DNA of 64,000 bases from Pedobacter sp. PAMC26386 (GCA_014302835.1 CP060294.1:3311067-3375066), one strand, 5' to 3'. Positions 25,249 to 36,030 are shown, numbered from the stretch's first letter. A program made the numbers and translations. The notes: generated by a model from the letters alone, not told the origin.

Positions 25249-25638
25249 TGTATTGTATTCGTATTGATTTTTATATTGTAAGCGTATTAATTTTGATGCA
25301 AAGGAACTCATTCAAAACTGAAATACACAAGATTTCCAGGAAAGGTTAGCATCGATAAACAGATTTTAAGCTAAAATTTACAATTAAGGAACAGGTTCTC
25401 CCTCAGGAGCAGGAAATGGGAGCATTCAGATTGAAAATCTTAAAATCAGGCACACACTATTATCTCAAATTAAGGACAAATAAGAGAACCAATATTAATT
25501 CGTACTTAAATACAGACAAAATTTCAGTATAAACCGTTAAATATCAGACATTTATTCAGTAAAAAATATTCTTTAGCGACATAATTTCCGATCTGGAAGA
25601 ATACAGGCTTATGGCATTTCTTTTGTTCGGACATTAGC
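25249..25638. other. Intergenic region between EamA transporter and clpB
   Basis: 390 bases, AT-rich, with no convincing ORF or RNA gene. It must hold the divergent promoters of the transporter and clpB. No perfect CIRCE-like inverted repeat was seen. Confidence 0.5.
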
Positions 25639-28251
25639 ATGAACTTTAACAACTTTACTATAAAAGCCCAGGAAGCAGTTCAACAGGCTTCCGAAATAGC
25701 CCAGGGCAACCAGCAGCAGGCTATTGAAACGGCCCATTTGCTTAAAGGGCTGCTAACTGTTGATGAAAATGTAGTTTCTTACGTTTTAAAGAAACTAAAT
25801 GTAAATTTAAATACGCTCAATCAGCATCTGGATGAGCAAATAGCGAAATTCCCAAAAGTAAGCGGGAGTAATGGATACCTGTCATCGGGAGCCAATTCTG
25901 TCTTGCAAAAAGCTCAATCTTATCTGAAAGAATTTAAAGATGAGTTTGTTTCAGTTGAGCATCTTTTACTGGGAATTTTATCCGTTAACGATAATACTTC
26001 AAAATTGCTAAAAGATCAGGGTGTAACCGAAAAAGATCTTAAGAAAGCTATTTCAGCTTTACGCGGAGACAACAGAGTAACCGATCAGAATGCAGAAGCA
26101 AGCTACAATGCTTTAAATAAATACGCGAGAAATTTAAATGAATATGCAGAATCCGGAAAACTAGACCCTGTTATTGGCCGCGATGAAGAAATTCGCCGGG
26201 TAATTCAAATTCTTTCCCGCAGAACTAAAAACAACCCCATCTTAATTGGTGAACCCGGAGTAGGTAAAACTGCGATAGCAGAAGGTATAGCTTTCAGGAT
26301 TATTAAGGGTGATGTGCCCGAAAACCTGAAAACAAAAACTGTTTTTTCCCTGGATATGGGTTCTCTGATTGCCGGAGCAAAATATAAAGGCGAATTTGAA
26401 GAACGTTTAAAAGCTGTAGTTAAAGAAGTCACACAAAGTGAGGGGGATATCATCCTGTTTATTGATGAAATTCATACTCTTGTTGGTGCCGGTGGCGGTG
26501 AAGGCGCGATGGATGCCGCCAATATTCTGAAACCAGCGTTGGCCCGTGGTGAGTTACGTGCTATAGGTGCAACAACCTTAAACGAATATCAAAAGTATTT
26601 GGAGAAGGATAAAGCCTTAGAGCGTCGTTTCCAAAAGGTAGTCGTAAGTGAACCAGATACACAAGACGCAATTTCTATTTTAAGAGGCCTAAAAGAAAGA
26701 TACGAAACTCACCATAAGGTAAGAATCAGAGATGAAGCTATTATTGCCGCTGTAGAATTATCGCAACGTTATATCAGTGACCGTTTTCTGCCAGATAAAG
26801 CGATTGACTTAATGGATGAAGCTGCTTCTAAACTGCGTTTAGAAATGGATAGTGTCCCTGAAAATGTGGATGAGCTGGATCGTAAGATTATGCAGCTGGA
26901 AATTGAACGTGAAGCCATCAGAAGAGAGAATGACGATAAAAAGGTAAAATCTCTTGGAGAAGAAATTGCGAATCTCTCTGCCGAACGCGACGAGTTGAAA
27001 GCAAAGTGGCAAGGTGAAAAGGACGTAGTTGATGGCATTAACAATGAACTGGAACAGATAGAAAACTATAAACTCGAAGCAGATCAGGCAGAACGTGCAG
27101 GTGATTACGGAAAAGTTGCAGAGATCCGTTATGGTAAAATCAAAGAGGCACAGGATAAAGTCGAGAAACTGAAAGTAACACTTGAAAGTCAGCAGGGCGA
27201 AGGCCGTATGCTGAAAGAAGAGGTTACTGCTGATGACATTGCAGGTGTGGTGGCACGATGGACTGGAATTCCAGTAACAAAATTAGTAGCTAGTGAACGC
27301 GAGAAATTATTAAATCTAGAAGATGAATTGCATAAACGCGTAGCTGGACAGGATGAAGCTATTGAAGCGATATCTGATGCCATACGGCGTTCCCGTGCAG
27401 GTTTACAGGACAAACGCAAACCTATTGGTTCGTTTATCTTTTTAGGTACAACAGGTGTGGGTAAAACTGAGCTTGCTAAGGCGCTGGCAGAGTTCCTGTT
27501 CAATGACGATAACGCATTGACACGGATCGACATGAGTGAATACCAGGAAAGACACTCTGTTTCAAGATTAATCGGAGCGCCTCCGGGATATGTAGGTTAT
27601 GATGAAGGCGGACAATTGACCGAAGCTGTTCGTCGCAAACCTTATTCAGTAGTGCTGCTTGATGAAATTGAAAAAGCGCATCCAGATGTATTTAACATCC
27701 TTTTACAAGTATTGGATGATGGACGTTTAACTGATAATAAAGGCCGCTTAGTCAATTTTAAGAATACGATTATCATCATGACCTCCAATATTGGTTCTCA
27801 TTTAATTCAAGAGAACTTTAAGGATCTGGATGATAACAATAGAGATGAAGTCATCGCTAAAACTAAAAATGAACTGTTTGAATTGCTGAAGCAAACAATC
27901 AGACCAGAATTTCTGAACAGAATTGATGAGTTGATCATGTTTACTCCTTTAAACCGCAGCGAGGTTAGAAACATTGCAGAATTGCAGTTTAAGCATGTAC
28001 AGGAAACATTAGCTGAAATGGGAGTCGAAATTGAAGCTTCTCCAGAAGCGTTAGACTGGCTTGCAGAATTAGGTTATGACCCGCAATTTGGCGCACGTCC
28101 ATTGAAAAGAGTAATTCAAAAACGCGTATTAAACGAATTATCAAAAGAGATACTAGCTGGAAAAATTGATAAAGACAGTAAAATCAAGCTGGATATGTTC
28201 GATAACAAGTTCGTATTTATCAATACAAAAAAAGGAACACCTGAAGCTTAA
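25639..28251 (+). CDS. clpB: ATP-dependent disaggregase ClpB
   Basis: 870 aa, full length. Double Clp N-domain (residues ~5-145), NBD1 Walker A '[10 protein letters not shown]' near residue 205 and Walker B '[12 protein letters not shown]', a long middle coiled coil (~400-540), and NBD2 Walker A '[10 protein letters not shown]' near 602, with '[13 protein letters not shown]' and the arginine-finger region '[16 protein letters not shown]'. With DnaK/DnaJ/GrpE it pulls proteins out of aggregates after heat stress. It lacks the ClpP-binding IGF/L loop, which fits ClpB rather than ClpA/ClpC. A terminator-like hairpin follows. Confidence 0.97.
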   Translation: MNFNNFTIKAQEAVQQASEIAQGNQQQAIETAHLLKGLLTVDENVVSYVLKKLNVNLNTLNQHLDEQIAKFPKVSGSNGYLSSGANSVLQKAQSYLKEFKDEFVSVEHLLLGILSVNDNTSKLLKDQGVTEKDLKKAISALRGDNRVTDQNAEASYNALNKYARNLNEYAESGKLDPVIGRDEEIRRVIQILSRRTKNNPILIGEPGVGKTAIAEGIAFRIIKGDVPENLKTKTVFSLDMGSLIAGAKYKGEFEERLKAVVKEVTQSEGDIILFIDEIHTLVGAGGGEGAMDAANILKPALARGELRAIGATTLNEYQKYLEKDKALERRFQKVVVSEPDTQDAISILRGLKERYETHHKVRIRDEAIIAAVELSQRYISDRFLPDKAIDLMDEAASKLRLEMDSVPENVDELDRKIMQLEIEREAIRRENDDKKVKSLGEEIANLSAERDELKAKWQGEKDVVDGINNELEQIENYKLEADQAERAGDYGKVAEIRYGKIKEAQDKVEKLKVTLESQQGEGRMLKEEVTADDIAGVVARWTGIPVTKLVASEREKLLNLEDELHKRVAGQDEAIEAISDAIRRSRAGLQDKRKPIGSFIFLGTTGVGKTELAKALAEFLFNDDNALTRIDMSEYQERHSVSRLIGAPPGYVGYDEGGQLTEAVRRKPYSVVLLDEIEKAHPDVFNILLQVLDDGRLTDNKGRLVNFKNTIIIMTSNIGSHLIQENFKDLDDNNRDEVIAKTKNELFELLKQTIRPEFLNRIDELIMFTPLNRSEVRNIAELQFKHVQETLAEMGVEIEASPEALDWLAELGYDPQFGARPLKRVIQKRVLNELSKEILAGKIDKDSKIKLDMFDNKFVFINTKKGTPEA

Positions 28252-28263
28252 GGTTTTCTGATC

Positions 28264-28335
28264 AGGATGCTGGTCTTGTTTTTCGTTATTTGCTAAAGGC
28301 AAAAAAAGGAAAACAGGATCAGCATTCTTTTTTTT
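28264..28335 (+). terminator. clpB: Imperfect long hairpin with T run after clpB
   Basis: Arms GATGCTGGTCTTGTTTTTC and GGAAAACAGGATCAGCATTC pair imperfectly over ~18 bp and are followed by eight T. The T run ends just before the FUSC-like gene. Confidence 0.55.
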
Positions 28336-28378
28336 GCTAAATTGCTTTGCAGCTGACCTAATCAGCTGGCCGGTATTA

Positions 28379-28870
28379 ATGAGCAGGATAAAGATCAGTA
28401 AGAACGCAAATTCGACCAATTTCATTTATCTGTTAAAGTGCCTGACCGGAGTAATCATTTGTTATGCACTTTATAAAGCCTTCCCTCAATATCCTTTTTA
28501 CTGGGCCCTGGTTTCTGTAGTCGTTTCCCTATCGCCCGACAGCAGTAACACGCTGGCTTATGACCGGATGAAAGCTAATATGATTGGCTGTGCTGCCGGC
28601 ATCTGTATGTATCCTTTGCATTTACCCAACTTGGTTATCTTGTGTTTTGGAGTTACTTTAACTATCTTCATTGGCATTACACTACGCATGACCAACACCT
28701 TAAAAACAGCCTTAGCTGCTGTAGTCATTATTACCCTTCAGGAAGAACATGAAAAACACTGGTACATCGCACTAGAAAGAGTAACCTGTGTCGTAACCGG
28801 CTGTTTAGTTGCCCTTGCTGTCACGTTACTTTTTAATTTGCTCACCAGCAAAAGATATTCAAAACAATAA
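28379..28870 (+). CDS. FUSC/aromatic-acid-exporter-like membrane protein
   Basis: 163 aa from the ATG at 28379; a 15-residue longer version is possible from 28334. Four to five transmembrane helices: 'LLKCLTGVIICYALYKAF', 'YPFYWALVSVVVSLSPDSS', 'NMIGCAAGICMYPL', 'LVILCFGVTLTIFIGI', 'CVVTGCLVALAVTLLF'. The 'RMKANMIGCAAG' and 'RVTCVVTGCLVA' elements are the repeated Arg-containing helices of FUSC-type permeases. Many members are ~330 aa, so this is the short N-terminal type. Possibly an efflux component; substrate unknown. Confidence 0.75.
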   Translation: MSRIKISKNANSTNFIYLLKCLTGVIICYALYKAFPQYPFYWALVSVVVSLSPDSSNTLAYDRMKANMIGCAAGICMYPLHLPNLVILCFGVTLTIFIGITLRMTNTLKTALAAVVIITLQEEHEKHWYIALERVTCVVTGCLVALAVTLLFNLLTSKRYSKQ

Positions 28871-29076
28871 CCTCCATATTTTGCTTTATAAGAGAGAAAG
28901 GAACCCGAATCCGTCTTTTATACGAGAAATCTATTCCAATTAAAAGCAAAAATTAAACAAAAGCTTCTAATTACAGTTTTTTGTTCAGCAATCCGTACCT
29001 GATCATTCCTCTTATAAAGTAATTTCTAAAACCAGTTGTTCACAATGGCTTAATAACCTTAAAAAAACGTGTTGTA

Positions 29077-31353
29077 ATGAAAATAGCTTATATATCGACC
29101 TACCCTCCGCGCGAATGTGGTATTGCTACATTCAATAATAATCTTTTAAAAGCAATTGGTAACCATACAGAAGCAGTATCTAATGAAAGCTTTGTGGTGG
29201 CCATGACCGACTCTGAAAATCTGACTACTTATGAATTTCCTCCGGAAGTAAAATTTATTATCAGACAGGACAACCAAAAAGATTATACCAGGGCAGCAGA
29301 CTACATCAATACCAGTCTGACAGATATCTGCATTTTAGAACACGAATTTGGGATTTATGGGGGAGACAATGGTGTCTACATCCTACCACTGATTGCTCGT
29401 TTACAAAAACCACTGATTACCATTCTCCATACGATACTGAAAGATCCATCCTACATGCAACTGACTATTATCAGAGAAATTGCAAAATATTCTTCAAAAA
29501 TTGTAGTGATGAGCAACAGGGCAGTAAATTTTCTGACCAGCATTTACGGGATATCAGAAGATAAAATCAAGTTGATTGAACATGGCGTACCAGATCTGGA
29601 GCCAAAAGCAGATAACCAGATCAGGAACTCACCTGCTTTCAAAAATAGAAAAGTACTGTTTACCTTTGGCCTGATCAGCAGAAACAAAGGATTGGAGACT
29701 GTGATTGAAGCACTTCCTAAAATCGCAAAAAAAAACCCTGAAGTACTATATGCCATCTTAGGGACCACTCATCCCGGCGTAATCAAAAATTCTGGCGAAG
29801 AATATAGAGACAGTCTGAAACGAATGGCGAAAAAGCTAAGCGTAGAAAACCATCTTATTTTTATCAATAAATTTGTCTCAGAAGAAGAGTTACACGACTA
29901 TCTTACCGCAGCAGATATGTATATTACTCCCTATCTTAATGAGGCGCAAATTACCAGTGGTACACTCTCCTATGCCATTGGCGCAGGAGCCGCTGTCATT
30001 TCTACACCTTACTGGCATGCCCAGGAATTACTGGCAGATAACCGGGGTAAAATATTCGATTTCAAAGACTCGGCCGCATTAGCAACAATTGTAAATGATC
30101 TATTTGCCAACCAGCAGCAACTCAAAAAACTAAAAACTAATGCCTATAATTATGGTCTGCATTTGCGCTGGCCAAGCACAGGCATTGTTTTTATTGAGAC
30201 TTTACAAGAAGCGATCAGCGAAGCGAAGCAGGCAAAAGAAGAAATCAAACCGATTATAGATCCCGATATGATGCCTGCTTTTAGCATGGCACATATCAAA
30301 CGGTTAACAGATGATACCGGTATTGTACAACATGCAAAATATGGTATACCCAATCTAAAAGAAGGATATTGTCTGGACGACAATGCCCGTGCATTGATTA
30401 TGGTCATCCTTGCCTGGCAGCAAAACAAAAATAAAACAGCCTTGGAATTGCTGCCTGTTTATCTCAGTTATATCCAGTATATGCAATGCGACGATGGTAA
30501 TTTCAGAAATTTCTTAAGTTTCAAAAGAGAATATCTCGATGAGGTAGGCTCAGAAGATTCCTTTGGAAGGACTATCTGGGCATTAGGTTATCTCATTAAC
30601 AATGCACCAAATAATTCCTATAAAGAATTTGCGACAGAACTCTTTATCAAATCCATCCCCCATTTCAGCAAGCTTAAACACTTAAGAGGTGTGGCTAATA
30701 CGATCATCGGCCTCAGCAGTTTTTTAAAGGCTCACCCTTATGATGAAAATATTATCAATGAAATTAATCAGCTCGCCATACCATTGAAAGCAGCCTATCG
30801 AGCCAATAAAGAAGACCACTGGAACTGGTTTGAAGAAAAAATGACCTACGACAATGCAATTTTATCATTAGCCTTGCTCTGTCATTATGAGACAACGCAA
30901 GATCAGCATTCTCTGGCTATCGGATTAGAAAGCATGGAGTTCCTGACCTCCAAAACTCTGGATAAGGGTTATTTAAATCCGGTAGGTAATGATGGTTGGC
31001 TATTTAAAGGAAAGGAAATGGCTTTATACGATCAGCAGGCAATAGAAACGATGGCCATGGTCCTTTTATATTTCAAAGCATACGAGATTACCCATGATTT
31101 AAAATATATCAGACAAATGTATTTAAGCTATCAATGGTTTCTAGGTGAAAATAGTCTCAGATTGCCTTTATATGATTATGAGACTAAAGGTTGCGGAGAT
31201 GGACTGCAAACTTATGGGGTCAATAGAAACCAGGGTGCAGAAAGTACATTAGCCTACTGGGTATCACATCTGGTGATCTTAAAATCGCTGGAGTTTGAGT
31301 ATGAATATAGTAAAGCTCCTGAAGTCTCCCCCATTCAAGAGGAGATTTTATAA
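29077..31353 (+). CDS. Two-domain protein: GT4 glycosyltransferase plus (alpha/alpha)-toroid-like domain
   Basis: 758 aa. Residues ~1-385 are a GT-B glycosyltransferase family 4 domain: 'YPPRECGIATFNNNLL', 'VLEHEFGIYGGDNG'-like segment, 'VLFTFGLISRNKGLETVIEA' and 'ADMYITPYLNEAQITSGTLS' (donor-binding end). Residues ~395-745 look like a helical toroid ('GYCLDDNARALIMVIL', 'EDSFGRTIWALGYL', 'WNWFEEKMTYDNAILSLA', 'YDQQAIETMAMVLL'), of the type in glycan-processing enzymes. The stop overlaps the ATG of the next GT4 by one base (TAATG). The pair is followed by a convergent GH130, so the locus probably makes and recycles one glycan, perhaps mannose-containing; product unknown. Confidence 0.8.
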   Translation: MKIAYISTYPPRECGIATFNNNLLKAIGNHTEAVSNESFVVAMTDSENLTTYEFPPEVKFIIRQDNQKDYTRAADYINTSLTDICILEHEFGIYGGDNGVYILPLIARLQKPLITILHTILKDPSYMQLTIIREIAKYSSKIVVMSNRAVNFLTSIYGISEDKIKLIEHGVPDLEPKADNQIRNSPAFKNRKVLFTFGLISRNKGLETVIEALPKIAKKNPEVLYAILGTTHPGVIKNSGEEYRDSLKRMAKKLSVENHLIFINKFVSEEELHDYLTAADMYITPYLNEAQITSGTLSYAIGAGAAVISTPYWHAQELLADNRGKIFDFKDSAALATIVNDLFANQQQLKKLKTNAYNYGLHLRWPSTGIVFIETLQEAISEAKQAKEEIKPIIDPDMMPAFSMAHIKRLTDDTGIVQHAKYGIPNLKEGYCLDDNARALIMVILAWQQNKNKTALELLPVYLSYIQYMQCDDGNFRNFLSFKREYLDEVGSEDSFGRTIWALGYLINNAPNNSYKEFATELFIKSIPHFSKLKHLRGVANTIIGLSSFLKAHPYDENIINEINQLAIPLKAAYRANKEDHWNWFEEKMTYDNAILSLALLCHYETTQDQHSLAIGLESMEFLTSKTLDKGYLNPVGNDGWLFKGKEMALYDQQAIETMAMVLLYFKAYEITHDLKYIRQMYLSYQWFLGENSLRLPLYDYETKGCGDGLQTYGVNRNQGAESTLAYWVSHLVILKSLEFEYEYSKAPEVSPIQEEIL

Positions 31354-32354
31354 TGAAAGTTGCCGTTTTATCGCCGGTGGCCTGGAGAACTCCTCCACGT
31401 CATTATGGCCCATGGGAACAAATGGCTGCTAACTTAACAGAAGGTTTGCATCAGGCCGGAGTAGAAGTCACTTTATTTGCCACCGGCGATTCCATCACCA
31501 GCGCAAAACTAGAGAGTGTAGTTCAAATGGGATATGAGGAGGATCGGAATCAGGATGCTAAAGTGATAGAATGTCTGCATATCAGTAACCTGATGGAGCA
31601 GGCAGCCAGCTTTGAGCTGATTCACAACCATTTTGATTTTCTGCCGCTTAGTTATTCGAAGCTGATCAACACTCCCATCATTACGACTATACATGGCTTT
31701 TCTTCAGAAAAGATTGTTCAGGTGTATCAGAAGTATAACCAGCATAGTCATTATGTATCGATCAGTGATGCAAATCGCCATCCGCTACTTAACTATTCAG
31801 CGACAATATACAACGGTTTAGATATCAATGATTTTCAGTTTAATGCCGTACCAGAAGAGTATTTGTTATTTTTCGGAAGGATTCATCCGGATAAAGGAAC
31901 AGCCCAGGCCATACAGATTGCCATGAAGAGTAAGCGCAGACTACTAATTGCCGGAATTATTCAGGATGAACATTATTACAAAGAAGCTGTTGAGCCTTAT
32001 TTAAGTGAAGATATTATATTTTTAGGTTCTGCCGGACCCGAACAACGCAATCAACTGCTAAGAAATGCAGCGGCTTTACTGCATCCGATCAATTTTGAAG
32101 AACCATTCGGATTAAGTGTGGCTGAAGCTTTATTGTGCGGAACTCCTGTAATTGCTTTTAATAGAGGTTCAATGCCAGAACTGATTCAACATGGAAAAAC
32201 TGGTTTCCTGATAAATCATGTAGAAGAGGCTGTGGATGCGGTAAGCCAAATCACACAACTTGACAGGCATGATTGTTACGAATGGGCGAAACGCAAGTTC
32301 TCTAGAGAAAAAATGGTAGCAGACTACCTTAGTCTTTATCAACAGATTTTATAG
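31353..32354 (+). CDS. GT4-family glycosyltransferase
   Basis: 333 aa. 'VLSPVAWRTPPRHYGPWE' near the start, 'LLFFGRIHPDKGTAQAIQIA', 'LLIAGIIQDEHYYKE' and 'EEPFGLSVAEALLCGTPVIA' are GT4 landmarks; the last contains the nucleotide-sugar-contacting Glu-x7-Glu. The N-terminal 'PRHYGPWE' is typical of the mannosyl- or glucosyltransferases that accompany GH130 genes. Translationally coupled to the upstream two-domain GT. The sugar donor cannot be told from sequence. Confidence 0.88.
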   Translation: MKVAVLSPVAWRTPPRHYGPWEQMAANLTEGLHQAGVEVTLFATGDSITSAKLESVVQMGYEEDRNQDAKVIECLHISNLMEQAASFELIHNHFDFLPLSYSKLINTPIITTIHGFSSEKIVQVYQKYNQHSHYVSISDANRHPLLNYSATIYNGLDINDFQFNAVPEEYLLFFGRIHPDKGTAQAIQIAMKSKRRLLIAGIIQDEHYYKEAVEPYLSEDIIFLGSAGPEQRNQLLRNAAALLHPINFEEPFGLSVAEALLCGTPVIAFNRGSMPELIQHGKTGFLINHVEEAVDAVSQITQLDRHDCYEWAKRKFSREKMVADYLSLYQQIL

Positions 32355-32365
32355 GATTCTAATAT

Positions 32366-33898
32366 TTATATTTTCCTTTCTGATTCCTCTCTCGCCTTTT
32401 CTGTGTTTCCAGTATCGGATATTTCTTCACGCTCACGCTCTGAGCTCAACAACTTAGTAAGTAATAAATCCATTTTCACTGACGCAAAAGAAGAGCAGTA
32501 ATCCGATAATCCATAAGGAATAATTAACTCTCCATTGTGAATGATCGAGCCGCACGAATACAATACGTTAGGTACATATCCTTCTCTCTCATCATTATTA
32601 GGAATCACTAAAGGTTCGGTAAGCCTGCCAATCTCTTTAGAAGGATCTTCCAGGTCTAGTAAACTGGCTCCCAGACAATACCTCCGCATTGGGCCTACAC
32701 CATGGGTAATCACTAACCAGCCAGCCTCTGTTTCTATTGGAGATCCACAATTACCAATCTGAATAAATTCCCATGGAAATTGCGGCTGCTGCAATTTCAC
32801 CGGGTGGTCCCATACCGTCAGTTTATCCGAATACATAAGATAGTTATTCCATCCATCGATTCTCGACATCATGACATATCTGCCTTTAATTTTCCTGGGA
32901 AATAAGGCTAGATTCTTATTCTGCGCACCCGCACCATGAAGCGGGCTTACTTTAAAGTCATAAAAATCCGTTGTCTGTAAGAGTTTAGGAAGGATCATGT
33001 TTCCGTCAAATGCCGTATAGGTAGCATAATAAATAACCGTTCCGTCTTCTTTAATAAAACGGACAAAACGTGCGTCCTCAATCCCTTTTCGTTCAAATTC
33101 TGAGATAGGAAAGATAACACGGTCTGAAATATCTGTGTCTCTGGAAAAACTAATTTCATGATAAGTATCTGACAACCAAAGAATCTTATTATACTCTAGT
33201 TTTTTCAGCTCGTCAGTCTGGAGATTTTTAGCCTCGGTGATTACACGTCTAAGGATCGCATAATCAAATTTCTCCTCAAGTTTCAGCTCAACTTCATCCA
33301 GTATATTCTGATCAATCAGCGCATCAGCAGCCCTTTTGAGAAATAACTTCTTGTTATAGACAGCGTTCCGCACTACTTCTGCCTCATCAATATAGTTTCC
33401 TGAGGGGTTAACCGTGATGTTTCCATTCCCGTCTATCAAAGCTCGCCTGAAGACCACTGACGAAATATGTCCCTCCCCTACAGCTCTGAAACTAATGATC
33501 AGCCTTTTCTCTCCTTCCACGAGCTCAGACTGATCCGGATCTTCCACTACTGATGGATTAAAAAAGGCAGCAGACTCTATAGAATATTCATGTGTAAAAT
33601 AGGAACCCAATAAAAGCCGCTGATACTTGCTGAGCGACTCATAATCGATCTCCATCTCATCGATACAGTATTTGATATTTTTACAGTGGCGTGCCAGAAT
33701 CTTGGTGATATTCCGGTGTCTTTTAGAATACTCCTGTAAAATAGGTGAAATCAAGCCAAAAACATCCTTGTGAGATAAAGCCAAGACACGTTTAATGACC
33801 TCTTTAGCTCTTTCCTCTCCATTAAAAAAGAACCTGGCAATTACCCGTTTGGGATCGGGGTAGACTTTTATCGGTTTTCGTTCTATTAATAGTCTCAT
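32366..33898 (-). CDS. GH130-family glycosidase/phosphorylase
   Basis: 510 aa without a signal peptide, so cytoplasmic. 'NPSVVEDPDQSELVEGEKRL', 'RKGIEDARFVRFIKEDGTVI', 'ALFPRKIKGRYVMMSRIDGW', 'YLMYSDKLTVWD' and 'IQIGNCGSPIETEAGWLVIT' give the five-blade beta-propeller pattern of GH130. Known members act on beta-linked mannosides by phosphorolysis or hydrolysis. A ~130-residue N-terminal helical extension is present, longer than in the ~330-aa members, and marks the group found beside GT4 genes. Its stop is 12 bases from the convergent GT4. Confidence 0.85.
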   Translation of the reverse strand: MRLLIERKPIKVYPDPKRVIARFFFNGEERAKEVIKRVLALSHKDVFGLISPILQEYSKRHRNITKILARHCKNIKYCIDEMEIDYESLSKYQRLLLGSYFTHEYSIESAAFFNPSVVEDPDQSELVEGEKRLIISFRAVGEGHISSVVFRRALIDGNGNITVNPSGNYIDEAEVVRNAVYNKKLFLKRAADALIDQNILDEVELKLEEKFDYAILRRVITEAKNLQTDELKKLEYNKILWLSDTYHEISFSRDTDISDRVIFPISEFERKGIEDARFVRFIKEDGTVIYYATYTAFDGNMILPKLLQTTDFYDFKVSPLHGAGAQNKNLALFPRKIKGRYVMMSRIDGWNNYLMYSDKLTVWDHPVKLQQPQFPWEFIQIGNCGSPIETEAGWLVITHGVGPMRRYCLGASLLDLEDPSKEIGRLTEPLVIPNNDEREGYVPNVLYSCGSIIHNGELIIPYGLSDYCSSFASVKMDLLLTKLLSSEREREEISDTGNTEKAREESERKI

Positions 33899-34319
33899 AT
33901 ATTATTAACGTTTTAAACAGACATAAAGGTTTAATGAATTTACTTTTTTTTTACCAGAAAGCAGTTCTGCCAGATAGTTTTTTGATCACACCGATCAAAT
34001 TACTTGTCAACATCCGTCTTAACTGTCCTGTAAACTGACAGAAATGGCACCTAAAAAACTGACATTCTAACAAATAAAGTCAAATTGTCTGAACAATTTT
34101 AATGTTAATTTAATATCATCATTTTGTTAATTGTCATTGCAAAATAATAAAGAGAAAGCTAAAACTTTTTATCTCACTATCGGATAAGCTTTTACGAAAA
34201 ACACCATTTCCAGTTTGTATAGTAAATATTTGTTTGGCACCGGTATTGACTATATGCCAAACATAGTCAGATACTATAAAATAAAAATCTGGCTTAGTAT
34301 TAATTAAAAAAGCAACAAA
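33899..34319. other. Long AT-rich intergenic region upstream of the outer-membrane barrel
   Basis: 421 bases without an ORF. Contains a short inverted repeat GACTAT / ATAGTC (34248-34253 and 34263-34268) and AT-rich stretches; must carry the promoters of GH130 (leftward) and of the barrel gene (rightward). No RNA gene recognised. Confidence 0.45.
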
Positions 34320-34946
34320 ATGAAAAAATTATTATTATCATTAATCGCAGTTTCTGCATTAGCATTCACAACTCAAGCACAAACTGAAAAAGGTAAATTC
34401 ATGTTAGGTGGTAACGTTGAATTTGATTCAAATAAACCAAATGGCGCAAGCAAATCAAACACAATCTTCAATATCGTTCCAAGTGTAGGTTACTTTGTAA
34501 CTGATAACTTAGCAATCGGTACTGGTATTGGTTTTGAGTCTTCTAAAAATCATACTGATCTTGTAGGTACAACTGCTGGTTTCACTACTAAAAAACAAGC
34601 GTTTGTAGTTGCTCCATTTGCACGTTACTACAAAGGTATCACTGAGCAATTCAAATTTTTCGGACAATTATCAGTTCCAATGGCATTTGGTAACACTAAA
34701 ATTGGTGACAATGACGGAAACAACTATGCAAAAACTAGTAAATATAACAACGTAGGTGTTGCTTTATCTCCAGGTTTCGCATTCTTCCCAAGTAAGAAAT
34801 TCGGTATTGAATTCTCTGTTAAAGGTATCAGTTACAACGATAACACTTTGAAAAACAACAACGGTGATAAAATCGGTGGTAACAAAGATTTCAATATTGG
34901 TGCAAACTTCTTCGCTCCAAAATTAGGTGTTCAGTTCTACTTATAA
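34320..34946 (+). CDS. Outer-membrane beta-barrel (porin-like) protein
   Basis: 208 aa with a signal peptide (LLSLIAVSALAFTTQAQ). The mature part is an eight-stranded-type barrel: 'GKFMLGGNVEFDSN', 'NIVPSVGYFVTDNLAIGTGI', 'FVVAPFARYYKGI', 'FGIEFSVKGISYN' and a C-terminal aromatic-ending strand 'APKLGVQFYL'. The codons are unusually biased and uniform, which suggests strong expression. Function probably structural or small-solute related. A long perfect terminator follows. Confidence 0.88.
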   Translation: MKKLLLSLIAVSALAFTTQAQTEKGKFMLGGNVEFDSNKPNGASKSNTIFNIVPSVGYFVTDNLAIGTGIGFESSKNHTDLVGTTAGFTTKKQAFVVAPFARYYKGITEQFKFFGQLSVPMAFGNTKIGDNDGNNYAKTSKYNNVGVALSPGFAFFPSKKFGIEFSVKGISYNDNTLKNNNGDKIGGNKDFNIGANFFAPKLGVQFYL

Positions 34947-34968
34947 TATGTAGGTACTCTACAAAACA

Positions 34969-35020
34969 ATTAAAAGCAAAAAAGGTCAGGCAATATTGTC
35001 TGGCCTTTTTTGCTTTTAAT
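34969..35020. terminator. Long terminator after the barrel gene
   Basis: A ~20-bp stem (ATTAAAAGCAAAAAAGG and onward / CCTTTTTTGCTTTTAAT) with A- and T-rich ends lies 22 bases after the stop. Strong enough to act in both directions. Confidence 0.8.
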
Positions 35021-35075
35021 AAAAAAAATGTCAGTTGATTTCCTAATTTAGCAACCAACACATAAAATATCCCCA

Positions 35076-35948
35076 ATGAAGCAATATATCTTATCTATGA
35101 CCGCTGCTGCGCTATTTTTAAGCGCAGGCTGCCAGTCCAAATCTCAGAATAAAAAGGAAGATGTCAAAGACAGTACTACTTTAGCTGTGACTTCAACCGG
35201 ACCATCCACGCCAAATAAGGCCGTAGATATTTCAAAAATCAAAGTTGCTGATGCAAAAACTATTCTGGCCCGCAAACAAGTACCAGTATTGTGTTATCAT
35301 CAAATCCGTGACTGGAGACCAAAAGATTCTAAAGCTGCTAAAGATTACATTACCCCAATAGACGTATTTAAAGGACACATGAAAATGCTGGCAGATAGCG
35401 GTTATCACACCATCCTGCTCGATCAGTTATATGATTACTTGAATAATGGTACTGCGCTACCTTCAAAACCAATCTTACTAACTTTTGACGATACTGATTT
35501 GGATCAGTATACCATTGCAGAGCCTACTATGAGAAAATACGGTTTCAAAGGAGCTTTCTTTGTCATGACTGTTTCTCTGGGCAGACCAAATTACATGAGC
35601 AAAGCACAGGTTAAAGATTTATCAGACAAAGGAAATGATATTGGTTCCCATACCTGGGATCACCACAATGTAAAAAAATATCAGGGTAAAGACTGGGAAA
35701 TTCAAATTGACAAACCAACAAAAACACTGGAAGCTATCACAGGTAAGAATATCCACCATTTCGCTTATCCATTTGGACTGTGGAATCCTGAAGCTATTCC
35801 TGAACTGAAGAAAAGAGGATTTAAAAGTGCGTTTATTTTATCTACAAAACGTGATGAAAAAGATCCGCTGTTTACCATCAGACGAATTATAGCCAGTGGT
35901 TACTGGACACCAAAAACATTAAGCAATAGCATTAAAAATAGTTTCTAA
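35076..35948 (+). CDS. Polysaccharide deacetylase-family lipoprotein
   Basis: 290 aa. Lipobox 'LFLSAGC' (Cys19) and a Lys/Ser/Thr-rich linker precede a NodB-like domain: 'VPVLCYHQIRDWRP', 'LLTFDDTDLDQY' (motif 1, Asp-Asp), 'IGSHTWDHHNV' (motif 2, His-x3-His), 'FAYPFGLWN' and the C-terminal 'SAFILSTK'. These residues bind a metal and remove N- or O-acetyl groups from surface glycans. It has a close paralogue at 43313, also a lipoprotein. Monocistronic. Confidence 0.9.
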   Translation: MKQYILSMTAAALFLSAGCQSKSQNKKEDVKDSTTLAVTSTGPSTPNKAVDISKIKVADAKTILARKQVPVLCYHQIRDWRPKDSKAAKDYITPIDVFKGHMKMLADSGYHTILLDQLYDYLNNGTALPSKPILLTFDDTDLDQYTIAEPTMRKYGFKGAFFVMTVSLGRPNYMSKAQVKDLSDKGNDIGSHTWDHHNVKKYQGKDWEIQIDKPTKTLEAITGKNIHHFAYPFGLWNPEAIPELKKRGFKSAFILSTKRDEKDPLFTIRRIIASGYWTPKTLSNSIKNSF

Positions 35949-35993
35949 ACAGAACGCCGAAGAAAAAATAGAATCTGGTCTTCATTTGGATCT

Positions 35994-36030
35994 AATAGAA
36001 GAGGTTATATCTGCTATAACCTCTTCTATT
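35994..36030. terminator. Bidirectional terminator
   Basis: AATAGAAGAGGTTATA / TATAACCTCTTCTATT, 16-bp stem with a 5-base loop, between the deacetylase (+) and the GreA/B-like gene (-). Confidence 0.8.
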
